A DNA stretch of 64,000 nucleotides from a bacterium (GTDB taxonomy: Bacteria; Bacillota; Bacilli; Lactobacillales; Streptococcaceae). A program made the translations under genes and the position numbers. The DNA is taken from positions 62,001 through 126,000 of the forward strand of contig CAJNCV010000002.1 of NCBI GenBank assembly GCA_905221385.1. Reading direction: 5' to 3'. Below the pieces are notes generated by a model. The model was not told the origin of the DNA and searched no databases. It saw only the letters and a list, made by a program, of their open reading frames with translations. Below, one piece after another: positions 60,316 to 64,000 of this stretch. The first letter of the stretch is position 1. The number at the start of each line of letters is the position of its first letter.

Positions 60316-61290
60316 TTATTGATGAACTGCTTGGGCTGCTGTGATAAGGGTCAACTTGTACACATCGTCTGCATTACATCCACGAGAAAGGTCGTTAACA
60401 GGTTTGTTCAATCCTTGCAAAACAGGTCCGACAGCTGCAAAGCCACCAAGACGTTCTGCCATCTTGTAACCGATATTTCCAGCTTCGATTCCTGGGAAGA
60501 TAAAGACATTTGCTTGACCAGCTACCGTACTTCCTGGAGCTTTAAGTGCTGCAGTTTCTGGAACAAAGGCCGCATCAAATTGCAACTCACCATCGATTTC
60601 AAGGTCAGGACGCAAGTCGTGAGCAATTTTAGTAGCTTCTACTACCTTATCAACGCTTTCACCAAATCCTGAACCTTTAGTAGAATAGCTTAGCATAGCA
60701 ATTTTAGGCTCGATACCAAACATCTTAGCTGTGATTGCTGAGTTGATAGCAATTTCAGCCAATGCTTCTGCATCTGGATTGATGTTAATGGCACAGTCCC
60801 CAAAGAGGTAACGTTCCGTGCCACGTACCATAAGGAAGGCACCTGAAGTACGAGTAACGTTTGGACGAGTTTTAATGATTTGTAGGGCTGGGCGAACTGT
60901 TGAGGCAGTTGAGTGAATCGCACCTGATACCATTCCGTCAACCAAGCCCAAGTATACCAACATAACACCAAAATAGTTGACATCTTCAACCAAAACCTTG
61001 CGTACATCTTCTTCAGGCATTTTGCCCTTACGACGCTCTACCAAGGCAGCAACCATTTCTTCAAATTGAGGATAATGTTGGGGATCAATCACTTCATAAC
61101 CATCCATGATTCCTTCGATTTCAAGATAAATTTTAATTTTTTCAGGGTTTCCGAGCAAAACAGGAATTACTTCTGTTTCATTTACCAAGCGTTTTGTTGC
61201 TTGAAGAATACGTGGCTCTTCCCCTTCAGGGAGAACGATACGAGCATTTTTACCAACAAGGTTGGCTTTGAGACTTTCAAAAACTTCCAT
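60316..61290 (-). CDS. pta: Phosphate acetyltransferase
   Basis: Pta converts acetyl-CoA to acetyl phosphate, which acetate kinase turns to ATP; it links the dehydrogenase complex in this window to acetate output. The 324-aa protein is the short class I type: ARIVLPEGEEPRILQAT, DGMVSGAIHSTASTVRPALQ, GDCAININPDAEALAEIA, SYSTKGSGFGESVDKV and QANVFIFPGIEAGNIGYK. AAAGGAG ribosome site. Single gene between terminators. Confidence 0.96.
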   Translation of the reverse strand: MEVFESLKANLVGKNARIVLPEGEEPRILQATKRLVNETEVIPVLLGNPEKIKIYLEIEGIMDGYEVIDPQHYPQFEEMVAALVERRKGKMPEEDVRKVLVEDVNYFGVMLVYLGLVDGMVSGAIHSTASTVRPALQIIKTRPNVTRTSGAFLMVRGTERYLFGDCAININPDAEALAEIAINSAITAKMFGIEPKIAMLSYSTKGSGFGESVDKVVEATKIAHDLRPDLEIDGELQFDAAFVPETAALKAPGSTVAGQANVFIFPGIEAGNIGYKMAERLGGFAAVGPVLQGLNKPVNDLSRGCNADDVYKLTLITAAQAVHQ

Positions 61291-61333
61291 GAGTTTTCTC
61301 CTTTAAGAAAATAAATTATACTCCAGATATATT

Positions 61334-62230
61334 TTAAAGAGTATTAGTTGATAACTGAGTAATAAGATTGCTGAAATCATCCGGTAAGGGGCTTTCTAGT
61401 TGCAAATCTTGCTCTAGAAAAGGATGATAAAAAGATAAATAATGACAATGCAGGGCCTGACGCTGAATGCCGTCGTCTAGGCTACCTCCATAGAGATCGT
61501 CTCCCAACAAAGGAAAGCCAATATGAGAAAAATGCACTCGTATCTGATGAGTTCGTCCAGTATGCAGGCGAATATCGACCAAGTGAATCTTTCCATAAGA
61601 GGCTACAATCTTATATGATGTATGAGCATACTTTCCACCTTTAGCCACTCTTCTGGTAATAATGGAGTCTCCATCACGCGCAATCGGGGCAATAATTTCT
61701 CCTTCTGGCTCCAAGTGTCCATTACCTTTAACCAAAGCAAAGTAGCGTTTTTCAATGGACTTCTTCTGCAACTGCTTGTCCAACCGTGCATGAGCATAAC
61801 CATGCTTGGCAAAGAGCATCAAACCAGATGTATCTCTATCAAGCCTAGTCACGATGTGAACTTGCTGATTTTCATAGTTTTGCTTGACATAGTAACCCTT
61901 GATAAAATTGGCAATGGTATTGGAATGATTGACACTGGGAATGGAAGCAACTCCATAAGGCTTATTCAAAACCAGAAAATGGTCATCCTCATAGAGAATA
62001 TCCAGTGGACGCTCAATTGCTTCCAAGGTTTCAAAGCCTTCCTCTGCTGGAATATCGATGGTAACCCTATCTCCAATATCTAAGAGATGGATTGCATTTT
62101 GAGGTTGGTCATTGACCAGAATAGCCCCACCTCGAAACTTAATCTTAGCCAGAAGTCCCTTAGAAACCTCATGTTTCTTGAGGAAAGTTTTGACTTTGAT
62201 GTGTTCATCTGCGATAAATTCGAACCTCAT
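61334..62230 (-). CDS. RluA/RluD-family pseudouridine synthase
   Basis: The 298-aa protein has an S4-like N-terminus ([20 protein letters not shown]) and the RluA catalytic motif [19 protein letters not shown] with the Asp (about 135), plus [27 protein letters not shown]. It makes pseudouridine in rRNA or tRNA; the target cannot be told. It overlaps the nadK stop by four bases, forming the run relQ-nadK-rlu. Confidence 0.93.
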   Translation of the reverse strand: MRFEFIADEHIKVKTFLKKHEVSKGLLAKIKFRGGAILVNDQPQNAIHLLDIGDRVTIDIPAEEGFETLEAIERPLDILYEDDHFLVLNKPYGVASIPSVNHSNTIANFIKGYYVKQNYENQQVHIVTRLDRDTSGLMLFAKHGYAHARLDKQLQKKSIEKRYFALVKGNGHLEPEGEIIAPIARDGDSIITRRVAKGGKYAHTSYKIVASYGKIHLVDIRLHTGRTHQIRVHFSHIGFPLLGDDLYGGSLDDGIQRQALHCHYLSFYHPFLEQDLQLESPLPDDFSNLITQLSTNTL

Positions 62231-63045
62231 TCATCCACCTCGCCAATGAAGGCATCTTTGACACGATTCCAGAAACTAGTGTGGCTTGGCGTCGCTACGA
62301 AGTGAATCTTGTGATGGTCGATTTGATACTCAATCCGTTCGATATTGCGGAAGGAATAGACGCTGTTATCGACTGATATAGTGTGGTAATCATTGCGTGT
62401 CGGCAAGAGTTCAATCTTATCTTTTTTGGGAATAATGATCGATGATCCCAACGTGCGATAGACTCGGTTGTTAAGACTTGCTATTTCCGTCAACTGCAAG
62501 GCTTCGATAGTAGGATGCAAGACAGCTCCACCCAAGGACTTGTTGTAGGCGGTACTTCCCGTCGGCGTTGAAACAGTCACTCCATCTCCACGAAATCTCT
62601 CGAACGGAACATGGTTAATGATGATATCCGCAACCATGGTACGGTCTGATCGACGGATACTGGCTTCATTTAAGGCCCGGAAGATTTTCACTTCTCCATT
62701 TTCAAGCGTTACCTTAACATTCAAGACTGGATAGGAAACTTTGGCACCAGTATCGAGTAGAAGATTGGTCACCAACTGATCCAACTCAAAATCACGATAG
62801 TCTGTGTAAAATCCCAAATGCCCTGTATGAACACCTACAAATCGAACCTTGTCTAACTGATTCTCATACTTGTGAAAGGCAGACAAAAGCATTCCATCGC
62901 CACCAATCGAAATGACGATGTCGGGATTGGTATCGTTCAGTATAAAATGTTGTTTCTTGAGTTTTTCCCTCAGCTCATGCAAGACCTTCTGACTTTGTGG
63001 TTTTCTATTCGCTATGAGGTCAACTCGTTTACCTGTATTCTTCAT
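62227..63045 (-). CDS. nadK: NAD kinase
   Basis: NadK makes NADP+ from NAD+. The 272-aa protein has the catalytic [19 protein letters not shown] (GGDG, about 48), [17 protein letters not shown] (NE motif), and [21 protein letters not shown]. The ATG at 63045 gives the normal length; the GTG four codons earlier is less likely. It overlaps relQ by 17 bases, so the two are translated from one mRNA. Confidence 0.95.
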   Translation of the reverse strand: MKNTGKRVDLIANRKPQSQKVLHELREKLKKQHFILNDTNPDIVISIGGDGMLLSAFHKYENQLDKVRFVGVHTGHLGFYTDYRDFELDQLVTNLLLDTGAKVSYPVLNVKVTLENGEVKIFRALNEASIRRSDRTMVADIIINHVPFERFRGDGVTVSTPTGSTAYNKSLGGAVLHPTIEALQLTEIASLNNRVYRTLGSSIIIPKKDKIELLPTRNDYHTISVDNSVYSFRNIERIEYQIDHHKIHFVATPSHTSFWNRVKDAFIGEVDE

Positions 63046-63700
63046 CTGTATCGTCACTATTTCCTACACCATCGTTTAGTTTTCTGCTCAATGGATCAAA
63101 GAGAGCCTGCGCTTCTTGGATATCATCACGAATCTTACCCATTTCTTCATCCAATTGATAGGCTATTTTGGCCGTGATTTCAAGTCTTTTCCTGATTTCT
63201 TCTGGAAAATCACCCTGATATTTATAATTGAGCGAGTGTTCAATCGTAGCCCAGAAATTCATGGCTAAAGTCCGTATTTGAATTTCCGCCAAAATCGTCT
63301 TCGCTCCGTTGATCGTATCAACCGTGTACTCAACAACAACGTGATAAGAACGATAACCCGAAGCCTTACGATGAGTGATATAGTCTCGTTCCTGAACGAT
63401 TCTCATATCTTGGCGTTTACGTAGAATCTCAACTACTTCTTTAACGTCATCAACAAACTGAACCATGACACGTAATCCCGCAATATCTTGCAGATCATGT
63501 TCCAGACTTGCATAAGTAATTCCTCGACGAGCCATCTTTTCTTTGATACTTTCAATCGGTTTGACACGACCCGTTACAAACTCAATTGGAGAATGCTTGT
63601 TTTGCTTACGATACTGTTTGCGAATCCCCCGAAGTTTAATCTTCAATTCACCAACAGCCTGAATGTAAGGATCTAAAAATTCTTCCCATTCTATGGTCAT
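63029..63700 (-). CDS. relQ: Small alarmone synthetase RelQ (GTP pyrophosphokinase)
   Basis: RelQ makes (p)ppGpp without a hydrolase domain. The 223-aa protein has the synthetase motifs [44 protein letters not shown] (about 120), [22 protein letters not shown]. The start at 63700 has a GGGAG site and gives the family length; an upstream in-frame Met would add 26 residues ahead of it. First gene of relQ-nadK-rlu. Confidence 0.95.
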   Translation of the reverse strand: MTIEWEEFLDPYIQAVGELKIKLRGIRKQYRKQNKHSPIEFVTGRVKPIESIKEKMARRGITYASLEHDLQDIAGLRVMVQFVDDVKEVVEILRKRQDMRIVQERDYITHRKASGYRSYHVVVEYTVDTINGAKTILAEIQIRTLAMNFWATIEHSLNYKYQGDFPEEIRKRLEITAKIAYQLDEEMGKIRDDIQEAQALFDPLSRKLNDGVGNSDDTDEEYR

Positions 63701-63783
63701 ACTTTCTCCCTTGTAATGTTTGATTGATCTGTCGAAAATCTTTGATTTTTTCAGTACATTCGTATACAATAAATACATTGTCC

Positions 63784-63792
63784 ATTATACCA
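63784..63792 (-). promoter_or_regulatory. Extended -10 promoter of relQ-nadK-rlu
   Basis: On the - strand TGGTATAAT, with TATAAT at 63784-63789, predicts a leader of about 75 bases before the relQ ATG at 63700. Confidence 0.6.
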
Positions 63793-63828
63793 TAAATCGC
63801 TTTCAAAGATATAGAAAAGGTTGAAAAA

Positions 63829-64000
63829 ATGAAACATTTAGAAATAGAATTGAAAACACTACTGAAAAAAGAGGAATACGATCATCTAAAAAAACAGTTT
63901 TCCCATATCCAACCCGTCCTTCAGAAAAACTACTACATTGATACGCCAGATTTCAAATTGCGTGAAAAGAAGGTTGCCATGCGCATTCGCACCTTTTCAG
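63829..64000 (+). CDS. CYTH-domain protein, N-terminal part (gene cut by window edge)
   Basis: The ATG at 63829, with AAAGG upstream, opens a frame to the window end: MKHLEIELKTLLKKEEYDHL... YYIDTPDFKLREKKVAMRIR. The IELKTLL start (ExExK-like) and the LREKKVAMRIRT strand are typical of the CYTH (CyaB/thiamine triphosphatase) superfamily that binds triphosphates. It is divergent from relQ; the pairing of CYTH and relQ genes is common in streptococci. Confidence 0.85.
   Translation, partial: MKHLEIELKTLLKKEEYDHLKKQFSHIQPVLQKNYYIDTPDFKLREKKVAMRIRTFS

Overview
The window is a piece of a low-GC Firmicute chromosome. Gene content, protein lengths and gene order point to a Mitis-group Streptococcus (S. 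mitis, S. oralis or S. pneumoniae relatives). Diagnostic runs are rexB-rexA, rbgA-rnhB, xerS with a dif-like site, the four-gene pyruvate/acetoin dehydrogenase operon with lplA, eno, glgB-C-D-A, gapN, pulA, ligA, vicR-K-X, pta and relQ-nadK-rluD. The exact species cannot be read from the sequence alone.

Layout. 1-12.5 kb, mostly + strand: end of a CPBP protease, the RexAB recombination nuclease, an unrecognised 392-aa protein, a mazEF toxin-antitoxin pair on the - strand, RbgA, RNase HII and a ClC exchanger. 12.6-16.4 kb is an AT-rich accessory island. It holds three related small membrane proteins, two broken 5' ends of a toxin gene, one full-length lipase-like toxin with a helical C-terminus, and two small helical partners. 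This layout matches a type VII-secreted 'reverse-LXG' lipase toxin module with duplicated immunity genes. 16.38-17.5 kb: a dif-like site inside the xerS promoter, then xerS. From 17.6 kb on, nearly all genes lie on the - strand, so gene orientation converges on the dif site. The window therefore appears to span the replication terminus.

17.6-28.4 kb, - strand: lplA and the dehydrogenase complex (E3 carries the lipoyl domain, E2 has none), a MATE exporter, pyrC, mutX, ung and a HAD phosphatase. 28.4-33.1 kb is a second accessory stretch: a DUF262/DUF1524 (GmrSD-like) defence protein with tiny neighbours, a small membrane protein, a DfsB-like protein, and an AraC-type regulator split by an 8-bp tandem duplication. 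33.1-49.6 kb is central carbon metabolism: enolase, glycerate kinase, glycogen synthesis (glgBCDA, probably CcpA-controlled), gapN and pullulanase, ending with DNA ligase. 49.7-53.7 kb: an MFS exporter, an Rgg-type regulator and an ABC-F protein. 53.9-56.1 kb, + strand: phosphoglucomutase and a thioredoxin-like protein. 56.1-64 kb: the essential VicRKX system, mutY, pta, a pseudouridine synthase, NAD kinase, RelQ, and the start of a CYTH-domain gene on the + strand.

The genes fit together as core replication/repair (rexAB, xerS, ligA, ung, mutX, mutY), glycogen and pyruvate metabolism (pgm, glgCDAB, pulA, eno, gapN, PDH, pta), and two accessory pockets devoted to conflict: a toxin/immunity island beside dif and a defence-type gene near 29 kb. 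No tRNA, rRNA, CRISPR array, insertion sequence or prophage was seen.
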